The position numbers were made by a program, and so were the translations under genes. This document shows, one piece after another, positions 17,998-28,421 of a stretch of 64,000 bases of DNA (its first letter is position 1; each line of letters starts with the position of its first letter). A model generated the notes under the pieces. It had not been told where the DNA came from, made no database searches, and saw only the letters and a program-made list of their open reading frames with translations. The DNA is from Pseudomonadota bacterium (GTDB taxonomy: Bacteria; Pseudomonadota; Alphaproteobacteria; Acetobacterales; Acetobacteraceae): the NCBI GenBank assembly GCA_021809435.1, contig JAKBAD010000002.1, positions 386,042 through 450,041 of the forward strand. Reading direction: 5' to 3'.

Positions 17998-18843
17998 ATG
18001 AAACCACCTTCCTCCTCAAACCGCCTGGCTGAGCTGCGCGCCAAGTTAGACAGCATAGATGACCAAATCCTCGAGCTTTTCGCTCAAAGGGCGGGCATTG
18101 TCAGTCTGGTGGCATCCGAGGGCGGCAAGGTGGGTGTCAAAATCCGCCCTGGCCGCGAGGCTGACATTTTGCGTCGGCTCCTTGGGCAGCTCACCGGCAA
18201 TTTTCCCCGCCAGGCTGTGGTGCGGATCTGGCGCGAGGTATTCGCCGCCGCCCTGATCATCGAGGGCGGCCAGAAACTCTCGGTGCTGGCGGGCCCAGGT
18301 GGCGAAAACCGGCTGGCCCTGGCGCGCGAGCATTTCGGCCCCCTAACTCCCGTGCGCCACCATGCCCAGCTGCAAGACACGTTGGACGACCTTCTGAACG
18401 AGCGCGCGCAAGTCGCCGTTCTGCCCGACCTCTCCGAGCGTCAGGAGGCGTGGTGGCCGGCACAGCTCACGCAAGGCACGCGGCGTCTTTATGTCATCGG
18501 TAAAATCCCCTTCTGGGCGCCGCGCGCCGAAGGGCTGCCAACCGGGCAAGCCTATCTGGTCGCCACCGTCCCCCCCGATGCCAGCCGCCATGATCATAGC
18601 CTGATCGGTGTGTCGGCGGCCAAGCCCCTTGGCCCGGCGGAGGTGCAAATGGCCATGCTGCGCGCGGGCTTCCAACCGACCCAGATCTGGGTGGCACCGC
18701 CCACGAGCCCGCCCGGCCTGTGCGCGGTCGCTGAAATCCCCGGCTTCATCACCACCGCGCCCGTCACCGGGCCAGATGGCCAGCCGCTCGATGTCACCCT
18801 GTCCGTCCTGGGGGGCTTTGCCGTCCCCGTTGGAGAAGCCTGA
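17998..18843 (+). CDS. Chorismate mutase with a degenerate prephenate-dehydratase-like extension
   Basis: A 281-residue protein. Residues 8-90 form an AroQ-type chorismate mutase domain ([20 protein letters not shown], then [15 protein letters not shown] and a final [13 protein letters not shown] helix). The remaining 190 residues keep the order of a P-protein: a PDT-like segment ([25 protein letters not shown]) and an ACT-like end. The TRF catalytic motif is not visible. The gene makes prephenate for both pheA and the tyrC encoded two genes downstream. It overlaps hisC by one base. Confidence 0.85.
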   Translation: MKPPSSSNRLAELRAKLDSIDDQILELFAQRAGIVSLVASEGGKVGVKIRPGREADILRRLLGQLTGNFPRQAVVRIWREVFAAALIIEGGQKLSVLAGPGGENRLALAREHFGPLTPVRHHAQLQDTLDDLLNERAQVAVLPDLSERQEAWWPAQLTQGTRRLYVIGKIPFWAPRAEGLPTGQAYLVATVPPDASRHDHSLIGVSAAKPLGPAEVQMAMLRAGFQPTQIWVAPPTSPPGLCAVAEIPGFITTAPVTGPDGQPLDVTLSVLGGFAVPVGEA

Positions 18844-19928
18844 TGAGCGCCCCCCGTCCACGCCCGGAGATTTTCTCCATCGCCCCCTATGTCGGTGGCG
18901 AATCCAAGCTGCCCGGCATCGCGCGGCCCTTGAAGCTGTCCTCGAACGAAGGGGCGTTCGGCCCACCGCCCGGCGCGCGCCAGGCCGCCGCCGAGGCCGC
19001 CGCCGGTATGCACCGCTACCCCGACCCCAGCTCGGCCCAGCTGCGCCAGGCCATCGGCGCCAAATTCGGGCTCAACCCAGCGCAAATCGTCTGCGGCAAC
19101 GGCTCGGATGAGCTGCTGACCCTGCTCATCCAGTCTTATGGCGGGCCGGGCACCGAACTGATCATGAGCGAGCACGGTTTCTCGATTTACGAGATCGCCG
19201 GCAAGCTGTGCGGCTGCACGGTGGTCAAGGTGCCCGAAACATCCCTCACCACCGACATTGACGGCATCCTGGCCGCGGTCACGCCCCACACCACCATGGT
19301 GTTCATCGCCAACCCCAACAACCCCACCGGCACCATGGTAACCAACGCCGACATGCGCCGCCTGCGCGCCGGCCTGCCCGCGCATGTGCTGCTGGTGATC
19401 GACGCTGCCTATGCCGAATATGTCACCCGCGCCGATTACGATGCCGGCAGCGCGCTGGTCGATGAAGGCGAGAATACCGTGATGACCCGCACCTTCTCGA
19501 AGATTTTCGGCATGGGCGGCGCGCGGTTGGGCTGGGCCTACGCGCCCACCGCCATCGTCGATATTCTCAACCGCGTGCGCCCGCCTTTTCCGGTCAATAG
19601 CGCCGCCTCGGCCGCCGGCATCGCGGCGCTTGCCGAACCTGGCTGGCTGGAAATGAGCCAGGCGCACAACCAAAAAGCCCGCCAGCGGCTCTCCGAGCGC
19701 CTGAGCCAGACGGGCCTGACCGTCTATCCCTCCGAAGCCAATTTCATCCTGGTCGATTTCGAGACCGAAGCCCGCGCCGTGCGGGCCGACGAGTTCTTGC
19801 GCGCGCAAGGCATCATCGTCCGGCGTGTCGCCTCCTACAAACTGCCGACCTGCCTGCGCATCACCATCGGCACCGATGACGAGTGCAACCGTGTCGCCGC
19901 GGCGCTGGCGGAGTTCGTTCATGGCTGA
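18843..19928 (+). CDS. hisC: Histidinol-phosphate/aromatic aminotransferase
   Basis: This 361-residue PLP-dependent fold-type I aminotransferase has the [10 protein letters not shown] substrate segment, the [10 protein letters not shown] cofactor motif, DAAYAEYV, and the PLP lysine in [15 protein letters not shown]. HisC paralogues placed between chorismate mutase and prephenate dehydrogenase usually transaminate aromatic keto acids as well as histidinol phosphate. The stop overlaps the tyrC start by eight bases. Confidence 0.94.
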   Translation: MSAPRPRPEIFSIAPYVGGESKLPGIARPLKLSSNEGAFGPPPGARQAAAEAAAGMHRYPDPSSAQLRQAIGAKFGLNPAQIVCGNGSDELLTLLIQSYGGPGTELIMSEHGFSIYEIAGKLCGCTVVKVPETSLTTDIDGILAAVTPHTTMVFIANPNNPTGTMVTNADMRRLRAGLPAHVLLVIDAAYAEYVTRADYDAGSALVDEGENTVMTRTFSKIFGMGGARLGWAYAPTAIVDILNRVRPPFPVNSAASAAGIAALAEPGWLEMSQAHNQKARQRLSERLSQTGLTVYPSEANFILVDFETEARAVRADEFLRAQGIIVRRVASYKLPTCLRITIGTDDECNRVAAALAEFVHG

Positions 19929-20808
19929 GCCGGTCTTTAACACCCTCACCCTCATCGGCATCGGCCATATCGGCAGTTCCATCGCCCGTGGCCTGCAGGC
20001 CGCGCCGGGCACGGTGGGCTGCCTGCGCATCTACGATGCCAATGCCGATCACCTGAACAAGGCCCGCGAACTCGGTCTTGCCGATGAATATCACCGCACG
20101 GCCCGCGAGGCGGTGAGCGGCGCCGATGGCGTGATTCTGTGCACGCCCGTCGGCACCTTCGCGGCGCTGGCCGCCGAAATCGGCCCGCATCTGGCGCCCG
20201 AGACCGTACTCTCCGATGTCGGCTCGACCAAACAATCCGTGATCGCCGATGTCAGCCCCCATCTGCGCCCCGACACACGCTTCGTGCCCGCCCACCCGCT
20301 GGCCGGCACCGAATTCTCGGGCCCGACCTCGGGCCTCGCCCATCTGTTCCAGGGCCGCTGGTGCCTGCTCACCCCCACCGAAGCGGCGACCGATGAGGCC
20401 ACTGGCAAGATCGAGGCGCTGTGGGCCAGCCTGGGCGCCCGCACAGCCCGCATGAGCCCCGCTCATCATGACCGCGTCACCGCCATCGTCAGTCACCTGC
20501 CCCATCTCATCGCCTTCACCATCTGCGGCACCGCCGATGACCTGGCCGATGAGATCCGCGAGGAAGTGCTGCAATTCGCAGCCTCGGGCTTCCGCGATTT
20601 CACCCGTATCGCCGCCTCCGATCCGGTGATGTGGCGCGATATTTTCATCAACAACAAAGACGCCCTGCTCGAAATGTTCGCGCGCTTCTCCGAGGACGCG
20701 CAGGCCATGGCGCGCGCCGTGCGCTGGGGCGATGTCGATTACATCGAAGACCGCATCAATCGCAGCCGCAAGATCCGCAAGAGCCTGATCGACATCAAAC
20801 AGGCGTGA
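19921..20808 (+). CDS. tyrC: Prephenate/arogenate dehydrogenase
   Basis: A 295-residue NAD(P)-dependent enzyme for tyrosine synthesis. The Rossmann motif GIGHIGSS is near residue 14, followed by DVGSTKQSV, the [13 protein letters not shown] active-site segment and the SHLPHLIAF helix. The family acts on prephenate, arogenate or both (cyclohexadienyl dehydrogenase); the sequence does not say which. The start at 19921 is the first ATG before the Rossmann fold and is inside the end of hisC. Confidence 0.93.
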   Translation: MAEPVFNTLTLIGIGHIGSSIARGLQAAPGTVGCLRIYDANADHLNKARELGLADEYHRTAREAVSGADGVILCTPVGTFAALAAEIGPHLAPETVLSDVGSTKQSVIADVSPHLRPDTRFVPAHPLAGTEFSGPTSGLAHLFQGRWCLLTPTEAATDEATGKIEALWASLGARTARMSPAHHDRVTAIVSHLPHLIAFTICGTADDLADEIREEVLQFAASGFRDFTRIAASDPVMWRDIFINNKDALLEMFARFSEDAQAMARAVRWGDVDYIEDRINRSRKIRKSLIDIKQA

Positions 20809-20818
20809 GACACCGCAT

Positions 20819-22111
20819 ATGAATTCCACCGCCGTCATCATCGCCGCCGGTCTCGGCACCCGCATGAAATCGCGGTTGCCCAAGGCCGCCCATAAAATCG
20901 CCGGGCGCGAAATGCTGCGCCATCTCATCCTGGCCGCCGAGCAGGTGTTCGAGCGCATCGTGGTGGTCATCGGGCCCGAGATGGACCAGCTGGCAACACT
21001 CAGCCGCCCGCACCATGTGGTCATTCAGCATGAACGGCTGGGCACCGCCCACGCCGCCCAGCAGGCCGCGCCGTTCTTCGGTGCCGGCCCAACCGCGATT
21101 TTCTACGCCGACAACCCGCTCGTCTCCGCCCAGACCATGACCACCCTGCTGGCCCGGCTGCAATCGGGGGATGCCCAGCTGGTGCTGATGGGCACCACCC
21201 CGCCCGATGCCGGCAAATATGGCCGGCTGATCATCGAGGATGGCTATGTGCGCAAAATCGTCGAATTCAACGACGCCACGGCCGATGAGTTGCAAATCGG
21301 GTTCTGCAACGCCGGCGGCCTGATCGCGGCGGGGCGCGACATTGCCGCCTGGCTCTCGCTGGTCGGCAACAATAACGCCAAGGGCGAATATTACCTCACC
21401 GATATCGTCGAGATCGCCAACCGCCTGGGCGCGAACGTGGCCGCGCTCGATATCGCGTTCGAGGAATGTATCGGCGTCAACTCGCGCGCCGAGCTGGCCC
21501 AGGCCGAGGCGCTGTTCCAACGCCGGGCGCGCGATGCGGCCATGGCCAACGGCGTGACCATGCAGGCGCCCGAGACGGTCTTCCTCGCGGCCGACACAGA
21601 GCTTGGCGAGAACGTCACCATCGCCCCTCATGTGGTGTTCGGCCCCCATGTCCGCGTCGAGGCGGATGCCGAGATCAAATCCTTCTCGCATCTTGAGGGC
21701 TGCGTGGTGCGCGCGGGCGCCATCATCGGGCCGTTCGCCCGCCTGCGCCCCGGCGCCGATATCGGCGAGAACGCCCATATCGGCAATTTCGTCGAGGTGA
21801 AGGCGGCAACGCTCGAAGCCGGCGTGAAAGCCAACCACCTCGCCTATATCGGCGACGGGCATGTCGGCGCGCAAACCAATATCGGCGCGGGCACGATCTT
21901 TTGTAATTACGATGGCCGCACCAAGCACCAGACCAAAATCGGCGCCCGCGCCTTCATCGGCTCCAATTCCGCGTTGGTTGCCCCCGTCACCATCGGCGAC
22001 GAGGCGCTGGTCGCCGCCGGGTCGGTGGTGACCGAAAACGTGCCGGGCGGCAGCGTGGCCATTGCCCGTGGCCGCCAGGTCAACAAGGAGAAAAAACCGC
22101 CCCAGCCATAA
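20819..22111 (+). CDS. glmU: Bifunctional UDP-GlcNAc pyrophosphorylase/glucosamine-1-P acetyltransferase
   Basis: A 430-residue two-domain enzyme that completes UDP-GlcNAc synthesis for LPS and peptidoglycan. The N-terminal uridyltransferase carries [16 protein letters not shown], the GTAHA loop and YADNPLV (the metal Asp). The C-terminal left-handed beta-helix has hexapeptide repeats and ends with the acetyltransferase region ([34 protein letters not shown]). It is slightly shorter than E. coli GlmU (456). It probably continues the upstream operon, ten bases after tyrC. Confidence 0.96.
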   Translation: MNSTAVIIAAGLGTRMKSRLPKAAHKIAGREMLRHLILAAEQVFERIVVVIGPEMDQLATLSRPHHVVIQHERLGTAHAAQQAAPFFGAGPTAIFYADNPLVSAQTMTTLLARLQSGDAQLVLMGTTPPDAGKYGRLIIEDGYVRKIVEFNDATADELQIGFCNAGGLIAAGRDIAAWLSLVGNNNAKGEYYLTDIVEIANRLGANVAALDIAFEECIGVNSRAELAQAEALFQRRARDAAMANGVTMQAPETVFLAADTELGENVTIAPHVVFGPHVRVEADAEIKSFSHLEGCVVRAGAIIGPFARLRPGADIGENAHIGNFVEVKAATLEAGVKANHLAYIGDGHVGAQTNIGAGTIFCNYDGRTKHQTKIGARAFIGSNSALVAPVTIGDEALVAAGSVVTENVPGGSVAIARGRQVNKEKKPPQP

Positions 22112-22208
22112 GGCTTCCCGCGGGCATCTCGCCACTCTTTACGGCGTGGCAATATCACCACTCTACTGGCACAACCCGCCAGACCAGTTGAACCAAAGGA
22201 CAAAGACG
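22112..22208 (+). promoter_or_regulatory. ahcY leader with two small hairpins
   Basis: In this 97-base gap GCCAC and GTGGC pair around a ten-base loop, and CTGGC and GCCAG pair around ACAACCC just downstream. AAGGA lies nine bases before the ahcY ATG. The leader does not match the SAH riboswitch consensus as I remember it. It may be simple 5' UTR. Confidence 0.35.
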
Positions 22209-23510
22209 ATGGCAGACCAAGCCCACGATTATAAGGTCAAGGATATTTCCCTCGCCGCCTGGGGGCGCAAGGAAATTGAAATGGCCCAGGATGAAATGCC
22301 CGGCCTGATGGCGCTGCGCGAGGAATATGGCAAGAGCCAGCCGCTCAAGGGCGCGCGCATCGTCGGCTGCCTGCACATGACCATCCAGACCGCCGTGCTG
22401 ATCGAGACCCTGACCGCGCTGGGCGCCAGCGTGCGCTGGTCGTCGTGCAACATCTTCTCGACCCAGGACCACGCCGCCGCCGCCATCGCGGCCGCCGGCA
22501 TCCCGGTATTTGCCTGGAAGGGCATGAGCGAGGAGGAATTCTGGTGGTGCATCGAGCAGACCCTGCGCGGCCCCGATGGCTGGACCCCCAACATGATCCT
22601 CGATGATGGCGGCGACGCCACCCAGATCATGCACGACAAATACCCCGAAATGCTCGAGCACGTGCGCGGCGTCTCCGAGGAAACCACCACCGGCGTGCAC
22701 CGCCTGTGGGAAATGGCCCGCGAGGGTACGCTCAAAGTCCCGGCCTTCAACGTCAACGACTCGGTCACCAAATCGAAATTCGACAATCTCTATGGCTGCC
22801 GCGAAAGCCTCGTCGATGGCATCCGCCGTGGCACCGATGTGATGATGTCGGGCAAGGTGGCGGTGGTGAACGGGTTTGGCGATGTCGGCAAAGGCTCGGC
22901 CGCCTCGCTGCGCAATGCCGGCTGCCGCGTGAAAGTGTGTGAGATCGACCCGATCTGCGCGCTCCAGGCCGCCATGGAAGGCTATGAGGTGGTCACCATG
23001 GAAGATGCCGCCCCGGAAGGCGACATCTTCGTCACCGCCACCGGCAATGTCGATGTCATCACCATCGAGCACATGCGCGCCATGAAGCACCGCGCCATTG
23101 TCTGCAATATCGGCCATTTCGACTCCGAGATACAAGTCGAGGCCCTGCGCAACTACCAGTGGGACAATATCAAGCCGCAGGTCGATGAAATCGTCTTCCC
23201 CGATGGCAAGCGCCTGATCCTGCTCTCCGAGGGCCGCTTGGTTAACCTTGGCAACGCCACCGGCCACCCGAGCTTCGTGATGAGCGCCAGCTTCACCAAC
23301 CAGGTGCTGGCACAAATCGAGCTCTGGACCGCGCCCAAGGGCAAGTACGAGAATAAGGTTTATGTGCTGCCGCGCCACCTCGATGAGAAGGTCGCCGCGC
23401 TGCACCTGGCCAAGGTCGGCGCCAAACTGACCCAACTGACCTCGAAACAGGCCGAGTATCTGGGCCTCGAAGTCGCCGGGCCCTTCAAGCACGATCTGTA
23501 CCGCTACTGA
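22209..23510 (+). CDS. ahcY: Adenosylhomocysteinase (S-adenosyl-L-homocysteine hydrolase)
   Basis: A 433-residue NAD-dependent enzyme that splits SAH into adenosine and homocysteine in the methyl cycle. Motifs include [37 protein letters not shown], the NAD-binding [10 protein letters not shown], and the C-terminal KHDLYRY tail whose Lys and Tyr contact NAD from the neighbouring subunit. The ATG at 22209 has AAGGA upstream; starts further upstream add no conserved sequence. Its stop overlaps the next start by one base. Confidence 0.98.
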   Translation: MADQAHDYKVKDISLAAWGRKEIEMAQDEMPGLMALREEYGKSQPLKGARIVGCLHMTIQTAVLIETLTALGASVRWSSCNIFSTQDHAAAAIAAAGIPVFAWKGMSEEEFWWCIEQTLRGPDGWTPNMILDDGGDATQIMHDKYPEMLEHVRGVSEETTTGVHRLWEMAREGTLKVPAFNVNDSVTKSKFDNLYGCRESLVDGIRRGTDVMMSGKVAVVNGFGDVGKGSAASLRNAGCRVKVCEIDPICALQAAMEGYEVVTMEDAAPEGDIFVTATGNVDVITIEHMRAMKHRAIVCNIGHFDSEIQVEALRNYQWDNIKPQVDEIVFPDGKRLILLSEGRLVNLGNATGHPSFVMSASFTNQVLAQIELWTAPKGKYENKVYVLPRHLDEKVAALHLAKVGAKLTQLTSKQAEYLGLEVAGPFKHDLYRY

Positions 23511-23944
23511 TGAAACACTGGGGCGGCATCCTCAACGTGGTCGGGCTTGGCCTGCTGGCGGGCGGGATGCTGTTCTTTGGCGCCGTCATGGCGCCATTGG
23601 TGTTCGCCCGCCTGCCGCTGCCCGTGGCGGGCGGGTTCATCCGTCAGGCTTTTCCGCTTTATTTCGTCTATAGCCTGGCCACGGGCACGCTGGCCCTGGC
23701 GGGTGCGCTTCTGCAAGGCCAACGCCTGCGCGCCATCGCGCTGGCGCTGGTCGCGGCCTCAAACGTCTGGGGCCTTATCTGGCTCATCCCGGTCATGGAC
23801 CGGCTGCGCGCCGCCCATGACAGTGCGGGCTTCTCGTTCTGGCATCTGGTGTCCACCAGCGTGAACGGCGCGGCGTTCTTTGTAACGCTGCTGCTGCTCG
23901 CCCGCGCCGGGCTCGAAACCAGCCGCCCGCCGCGCGCGGGCTGA
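23510..23944 (+). CDS. DUF4149 family membrane protein
   Basis: A 144-residue integral membrane protein with four predicted transmembrane segments (about residues 7-30, 48-66, 73-93 and 112-133). The opening (GGMLFFGAVMAPLVF) and general layout match DUF4149, whose function is unknown. It begins at the ahcY stop (TGATG type), so it should be co-expressed with ahcY. Confidence 0.82.
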   Translation: MKHWGGILNVVGLGLLAGGMLFFGAVMAPLVFARLPLPVAGGFIRQAFPLYFVYSLATGTLALAGALLQGQRLRAIALALVAASNVWGLIWLIPVMDRLRAAHDSAGFSFWHLVSTSVNGAAFFVTLLLLARAGLETSRPPRAG

Positions 23945-23947
23945 GGC

Positions 23948-24901
23948 TCACTCGTCCTTCAAAGCCCGGCCCATCAGCCCGGCCATCGTCTGTGTAACAT
24001 TTCGCTCGCCCGCGAGCAGCCGGGTCACGGCCTCGGTAATCGGCATGTCCACCCCGGCTTTTTGCGCCCGGGTGAGCAAGGCGGGAGCGGTGGTCACACC
24101 CTCGGTCACGGTGGTCCTCTGGCCCAAAACCGCCCCCAGGCTGTTGCCCTGGCCCAATGCGAAGCCCAGCGAATAATTGCGCGATGACGGGCCCGTGCAG
24201 GTCAGCAGCAAATCCCCCAGCCCCGATAGGCCCGAGACCGTCTCCGCCCGCCCGCCAATGGCCAAAGCCAGGCGCGCAATCTCGGCCAAGCCCCGGGTGA
24301 TCAGCGCGGCGCGGGCATTCTCGCCCAACCCCGCGCCCATCACCACGCCAGCGGCAATGGCGATGACATTCTTGGCCGCCCCACCCAGCGCCGCGCCCAG
24401 CATGTCCGGGCTGCCATAAAGGCGCAGACTGTCGGTGCGTAACAAGCCCATCAGCTCGGCGCGCAACATGTCATCGGGTGTGGCGAGCACGGCCGCCGCT
24501 GGCAGGCCGGCAGCCACCTCATGGGCGAAATTTGGCCCCGTCAGCACCGCCAGGCGCTCACCCACGGCAAATTCCGGCGGTAGCAGCAGCGAGCCAATTT
24601 CCAGCCCCTTGCAACATAGAACCAACGGCCCGCCCTGGGGCAGACGCGGCATCAGCGCGCGCAAATGCTGCGTCGGCACCACCACCAGGCTGGTGCCGGC
24701 CTGGGGCATGTCGGCGGTCACCGCCAAAGTCTCGGGCAACACCACGCCCGGCAAGCGCGGCGCCACGCGCCGTGCCGCCATCTCGGCCGCCATCGCGGGG
24801 TTGCGCGCCCACAGCACCACCGCCTTGCCCGCGCGGGCGAACAGCACGGCCAGCGCCGTTCCCCAGGCGCCCGCCCCAATCACATTGATCTGGTTATTCA
24901 T
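23948..24901 (-). CDS. gpsA: NAD(P)-dependent glycerol-3-phosphate dehydrogenase
   Basis: A 317-residue enzyme making sn-glycerol-3-phosphate for phospholipids. It has the N-terminal Rossmann motif VIGAGAWGTALAVLFA, the LTGPNFAHEVAAGLPAAAV segment, and the catalytic KNVIAIAAG lysine region. The start MNNQINVIG at 24901 has AAAGG seven bases upstream. It overlaps the end of rlmJ by eight bases, making a tsaD-rlmJ-gpsA operon read leftward. Confidence 0.96.
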   Translation of the reverse strand: MNNQINVIGAGAWGTALAVLFARAGKAVVLWARNPAMAAEMAARRVAPRLPGVVLPETLAVTADMPQAGTSLVVVPTQHLRALMPRLPQGGPLVLCCKGLEIGSLLLPPEFAVGERLAVLTGPNFAHEVAAGLPAAAVLATPDDMLRAELMGLLRTDSLRLYGSPDMLGAALGGAAKNVIAIAAGVVMGAGLGENARAALITRGLAEIARLALAIGGRAETVSGLSGLGDLLLTCTGPSSRNYSLGFALGQGNSLGAVLGQRTTVTEGVTTAPALLTRAQKAGVDMPITEAVTRLLAGERNVTQTMAGLMGRALKDE

Positions 24902-25706
24902 CGGCCAGCCTTTCAATGGCGAAGGAAGCCCCCGCCTCACCCAGCCTCTGGGCACAAGCGGCGAGAATCGGCTGAGCGGCCAGCTCGAAGCCAAAGGGCG
25001 GGTTTATGATGAGCAGCCCGCAACCATTCAGGCGGTTCGGATCGGTATCGGGGCGCTTGAGCAGCTCAAACGCCACCATGTCCCGAACCGGCCCTTGCTT
25101 GAGCGTCTCGAAAAACGCCCGCACCGGGGCGCGGTGCTTGATCGGGTACCAGACGCAAAACACCCCCGAGGGGAATTTGCGCCAGCCAGCCTCCAGCGCG
25201 CGGGCCACCACCGCGAATTCGTCGGTCCGCTCGAAAGGCGGGTCGATCAAAATCAGGCCGCGCTTCTCGGGGGGCGGCAAAAACGCGCTCACCGCCTCAT
25301 AGCCATCCCGAAAATGCACCGCCACGTTGGGCGTGTGGCGCATGGCCCGGCGCAGGGTCTGGGCATCCTCGGCATGCAGCTCGCACGCCACCAAACGCTC
25401 CTTGGGGCGCATCAGCCCGGCCACCAAGCAGGGCGAGCCGGGGTAAAGTCCCAGCATTTTCACCAGCTCCACATAAGCCGCGAGCGCGGGCGGTGGGTCA
25501 TCCAACAGCAATCCGATACCCGAGCGCCACTCGCCGGTTTTCTCCGCCTCGGCCGCGCTCACATCATAGCGCCCAATCCCGGCATGGGTATCGAGGATCA
25601 AAAACGGCTTATCCTTGCGCTGCAAGGCGCGCATCAGCTCGATATAGAGCGCATGTTTCATCACATCGGCAAAATTACCGGCATGGAAAATATGGCGGTA
25701 ATTCAT
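24894..25706 (-). CDS. rlmJ: 23S rRNA (adenine2030-N6)-methyltransferase
   Basis: A 270-residue SAM-dependent methyltransferase. It opens [18 protein letters not shown], which is diagnostic for RlmJ, has [10 protein letters not shown] (the SAM-binding motif I region) and the catalytic DPPFE motif of N6-adenine methylases. It modifies A2030 of 23S rRNA. Its ATG overlaps the tsaD stop (ATGA), so translation is coupled. Confidence 0.94.
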   Translation of the reverse strand: MNYRHIFHAGNFADVMKHALYIELMRALQRKDKPFLILDTHAGIGRYDVSAAEAEKTGEWRSGIGLLLDDPPPALAAYVELVKMLGLYPGSPCLVAGLMRPKERLVACELHAEDAQTLRRAMRHTPNVAVHFRDGYEAVSAFLPPPEKRGLILIDPPFERTDEFAVVARALEAGWRKFPSGVFCVWYPIKHRAPVRAFFETLKQGPVRDMVAFELLKRPDTDPNRLNGCGLLIINPPFGFELAAQPILAACAQRLGEAGASFAIERLADE

Positions 25707-26746
25707 GCGGCGCCCAGGGGCCAGCGGGGTTTGCAGGGCGCCGCGAGCGGGCTGGCGAACCCCGCCCGCAACCGCTCGATCGCCGCCCACGCCACCATCA
25801 CCGCATTGTCAGTGCATAGCCGCACGGGCGGGGCGATCAGGCTTGTACCCGCCGTCCTCGCCACGGCCTCCAGCCGCTCCCGGATGAGCCTGTTGGACGC
25901 CACCCCCCCGGCAATGACCAAAGCCGTCGCCCCCGGGCACAAAGCCAGCGCATGGCGCACACGGTCTTCGAGACTATCCGCCACCGCCGCCTGAAAGCTC
26001 GCGGCAATGTCGGCGGCCAAGGCGCTCGGCAAGGCCCCGGCAGCTTGCGCCGCCACCAGCTGCGCCACGGCGGTCTTCAACCCCGAGAACGAGAAATCAC
26101 ATCCCTCGCGGTGCAGCAGCGGTCGCGGCAGCGTGATCGCGGCGGGATTCCCCTGCCGCGCCAAAGCCTCCAGCGCCGGCCCGCCAGGATAGGGCAGCCC
26201 CAGCAGCTTGGCGGTTTTGTCGAAGGCCTCGCCCACCGCGTCATCGAGCGTGGTGCCGAGCAGGCGGTAACGCCCCACCCCCTCGACCGCCACGCACTGG
26301 CTGTGGCCGCCCGAGAGCAGCAGCAATAAATAGGGAAATTGCGGCGCCCGCGGCGCCAGCCCGGGCAAGCGCGCGGTCAGTGCATGGGCCTCGAGATGAT
26401 TAATCGCCAGATAGGTGGCGCCAGTGGCGGCGGCAACGCCCTTGGCATAACCCGTGCCCACCAGCAACCCGCCAATCAGCCCGGGCCCCGCCGTGGCCGC
26501 CACGGCGGCGAGATCGGCAAAGCCCAGCCCCGCCTCGCGCAGGCAGTCCTTGGCCAGCCCATCCAGCGCCGCCAGATGCGCGCGCGCGGCAATTTCAGGC
26601 ACCACGCCGCCAAAGGCCGCGTGATCGGCAATCTGGCTCAGCACCCGCTCGGCGAGCACGGTGCCATCGGGCGCCAGCAAGGCGGCGGCCGTCTCATCGC
26701 ACGAACTCTCCAGCCCCAGAACCGGGCCGCTCTCTTTTCTTTCCAT
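25703..26746 (-). CDS. tsaD: tRNA N6-adenosine threonylcarbamoyltransferase
   Basis: A 347-residue ASKHA-fold enzyme that transfers threonylcarbamoyl to A37 of ANN-reading tRNAs, with TsaB and TsaE. It has [14 protein letters not shown], the metal-binding NHLEAHAL (HxxxH), [10 protein letters not shown], and [16 protein letters not shown] with the CTDNAVM end. The start MERKESGPV at 26746 leaves a 23-base gap to the divergent hemC, so any promoters of the two genes overlap. Confidence 0.96.
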   Translation of the reverse strand: MERKESGPVLGLESSCDETAAALLAPDGTVLAERVLSQIADHAAFGGVVPEIAARAHLAALDGLAKDCLREAGLGFADLAAVAATAGPGLIGGLLVGTGYAKGVAAATGATYLAINHLEAHALTARLPGLAPRAPQFPYLLLLLSGGHSQCVAVEGVGRYRLLGTTLDDAVGEAFDKTAKLLGLPYPGGPALEALARQGNPAAITLPRPLLHREGCDFSFSGLKTAVAQLVAAQAAGALPSALAADIAASFQAAVADSLEDRVRHALALCPGATALVIAGGVASNRLIRERLEAVARTAGTSLIAPPVRLCTDNAVMVAWAAIERLRAGFASPLAAPCKPRWPLGAA

Positions 26747-26769
26747 GTCACACGCTCTAGACCAGTCGC

Positions 26770-27756
26770 GTGAAAACCGTAACACCCCCCACCCAGCTCC
26801 AATCCCGCAACCAACCGTTCAAGGCCGGTACGCGCGGGTCACCGCTCGCCCGCCAGCAAACCGCCACCGTGCTCGAGCTGCTCCGCCAAGCCTGCCCGGC
26901 GCCGGATGGGAAGACAATGTTCGAGGAGCACATCATCGTCACCACCGGCGATGCGGTGCTCAACAAACCCCTCGCCGAAATCGGTGGCAAGGGGCTGTTC
27001 GCCAAGGAAATCCACGAATCGCTGGCCGCCGGCCGGATCGACTTCGCGGTCCACAGCCTGAAAGATCTGGAAACCGGCCTGCCGCCGGGCATTGTGCTGG
27101 CATGCACCCTCACGCGCGAAGATCCGCGCGATGTATTGATCCTGCCGCCCGGCCGCACCCCCGCCAGCGCCAACGATCCGCTGAGCGCACTGCCACAGGG
27201 CGCGGTGGTCGGCTCTGCCTCGGTGCGCCGTCAGGCTCAGCTCAAACATGCCCGCCCCGATCTGCGCTTCACGCTGCTGCGCGGCAATGTTGGCACACGC
27301 CTTGGCAAAATAGAGGCTGGCGAGCTCGACGCCACGCTGCTCGCCTATGCTGGCCTCCGCCGGCTCGGCCTGGCCGACAAAGCCAGCCTCGTGCTGGAGA
27401 CCGAACACATGCTACCCGCCGCCTGCCAGGGCATTGTCGGCATCACCGCCCGCGAAACCGACAGCGACCTGCTGGCCCTGCTCGCCGCCATCGAAAACCC
27501 AGCCTCGAAAGCGGTGGCCACCGCCGAGCGCGCCCTGCTCTCCACGCTCGATGGCTCCTGCCGGACCCCGATCGCCGGCTATGCCACCTTGAACGACGAC
27601 GGCTCGCTCCATCTCACCGGCCTGGTCGCGCGCCATGACGGCTCGTTCCTCCTCCGCCGCGACATCACCGGCAGCGCGGCCGATGCCGCGCTCATGGGCC
27701 GCGAACTGGGCCTGTCTCTCAAAGCCGACAGTCCGGGCGACATCTTCCTGCCGTGA
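26770..27756 (+). CDS. hemC: Hydroxymethylbilane synthase (porphobilinogen deaminase)
   Basis: A 328-residue enzyme that polymerises porphobilinogen to hydroxymethylbilane. Motifs are [38 protein letters not shown], and [13 protein letters not shown], whose Cys carries the dipyrromethane cofactor. The start is GTG at 26770. The stop overlaps the hemD start by four bases. Confidence 0.97.
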   Translation: MKTVTPPTQLQSRNQPFKAGTRGSPLARQQTATVLELLRQACPAPDGKTMFEEHIIVTTGDAVLNKPLAEIGGKGLFAKEIHESLAAGRIDFAVHSLKDLETGLPPGIVLACTLTREDPRDVLILPPGRTPASANDPLSALPQGAVVGSASVRRQAQLKHARPDLRFTLLRGNVGTRLGKIEAGELDATLLAYAGLRRLGLADKASLVLETEHMLPAACQGIVGITARETDSDLLALLAAIENPASKAVATAERALLSTLDGSCRTPIAGYATLNDDGSLHLTGLVARHDGSFLLRRDITGSAADAALMGRELGLSLKADSPGDIFLP

Positions 27757-28421
27757 AGCTGCTGGTCACCCGGCCGGAACCTGGCGCCACCGCCACCGCC
27801 CAGCGGCTCACACTGGCGGGCCATTCGCCGGTTATCTTGTCATGCCTCACCATCTCACATCTCAGCCCGCGCTTTCCCGAGCAAATCGGCGCCTTGCTGG
27901 TCACCAGCGGCCAGGCCATTCCCGCCCTGCCCCCACGCCTGCACACCGTACCCACCTTCTGTGTCGGTGACGCCACCGCCGCCAAACTGCGCGAGGCAGG
28001 GTTTTTGAGCGTGGAAAGCGCCAGCGGCACCGCCGATGACCTGCGCCGCCTGGTCAGCGCCCGGCGCCTGCGCGGACTGCACGTGCTGGCAACCGGCTCA
28101 CGGCTCGGGCTGCAGCTGCTGGCCGATTTACGAAATGCCGGCCTTACGGCCACCCGGCGCGTGGTGTACCGCCCCCGCCCGATCCGCCTCCTGCCGCCCG
28201 CGATCAAAACCACCCTCGAGCAGGGCGGGTTCGAGGGCGCGCTCTTCTATTCCGCCGAAACCGCGCGCGCTTTTGCCGCCCTGCACCCGCCCGGCACCGC
28301 CGCCTTGTCGGCCTATGCGCTGAGCCCGGCGATCGCCAAATCACTCCAGCTCTTGCCCTGGCGCGATATTCGTGTCGCACTAGCCCCCACCGAAGCTGAC
28401 ATGATGGCCCTATTGACATGA
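27753..28421 (+). CDS. hemD: Uroporphyrinogen-III synthase
   Basis: A 222-residue protein of the sequence-divergent HemD family. It opens LLVTRPEPGATATAQRL, has VGDATAAKLREAGF near the domain linker, ALFYSAETARAFAAL, and ends ALAPTEADMMALL. It cyclises hydroxymethylbilane to uroporphyrinogen III. GTG start, overlapping hemC; it also overlaps the next gene by four bases. Confidence 0.93.
   Translation: MKLLVTRPEPGATATAQRLTLAGHSPVILSCLTISHLSPRFPEQIGALLVTSGQAIPALPPRLHTVPTFCVGDATAAKLREAGFLSVESASGTADDLRRLVSARRLRGLHVLATGSRLGLQLLADLRNAGLTATRRVVYRPRPIRLLPPAIKTTLEQGGFEGALFYSAETARAFAALHPPGTAALSAYALSPAIAKSLQLLPWRDIRVALAPTEADMMALLT

Noticed and set aside
22112-22208. SAH riboswitch upstream of ahcY
   Set aside because: The leader has two small hairpins but not the conserved core I would expect; recorded only as a leader of unknown role.
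20795-23492. Two leftward frames of about 445 residues each
   Set aside because: Antisense to glmU and ahcY, which are unambiguous.
24435-25994. Rightward frame of 519 residues
   Set aside because: Antisense to gpsA, rlmJ and the tsaD end, all with clear catalytic motifs on the minus strand.
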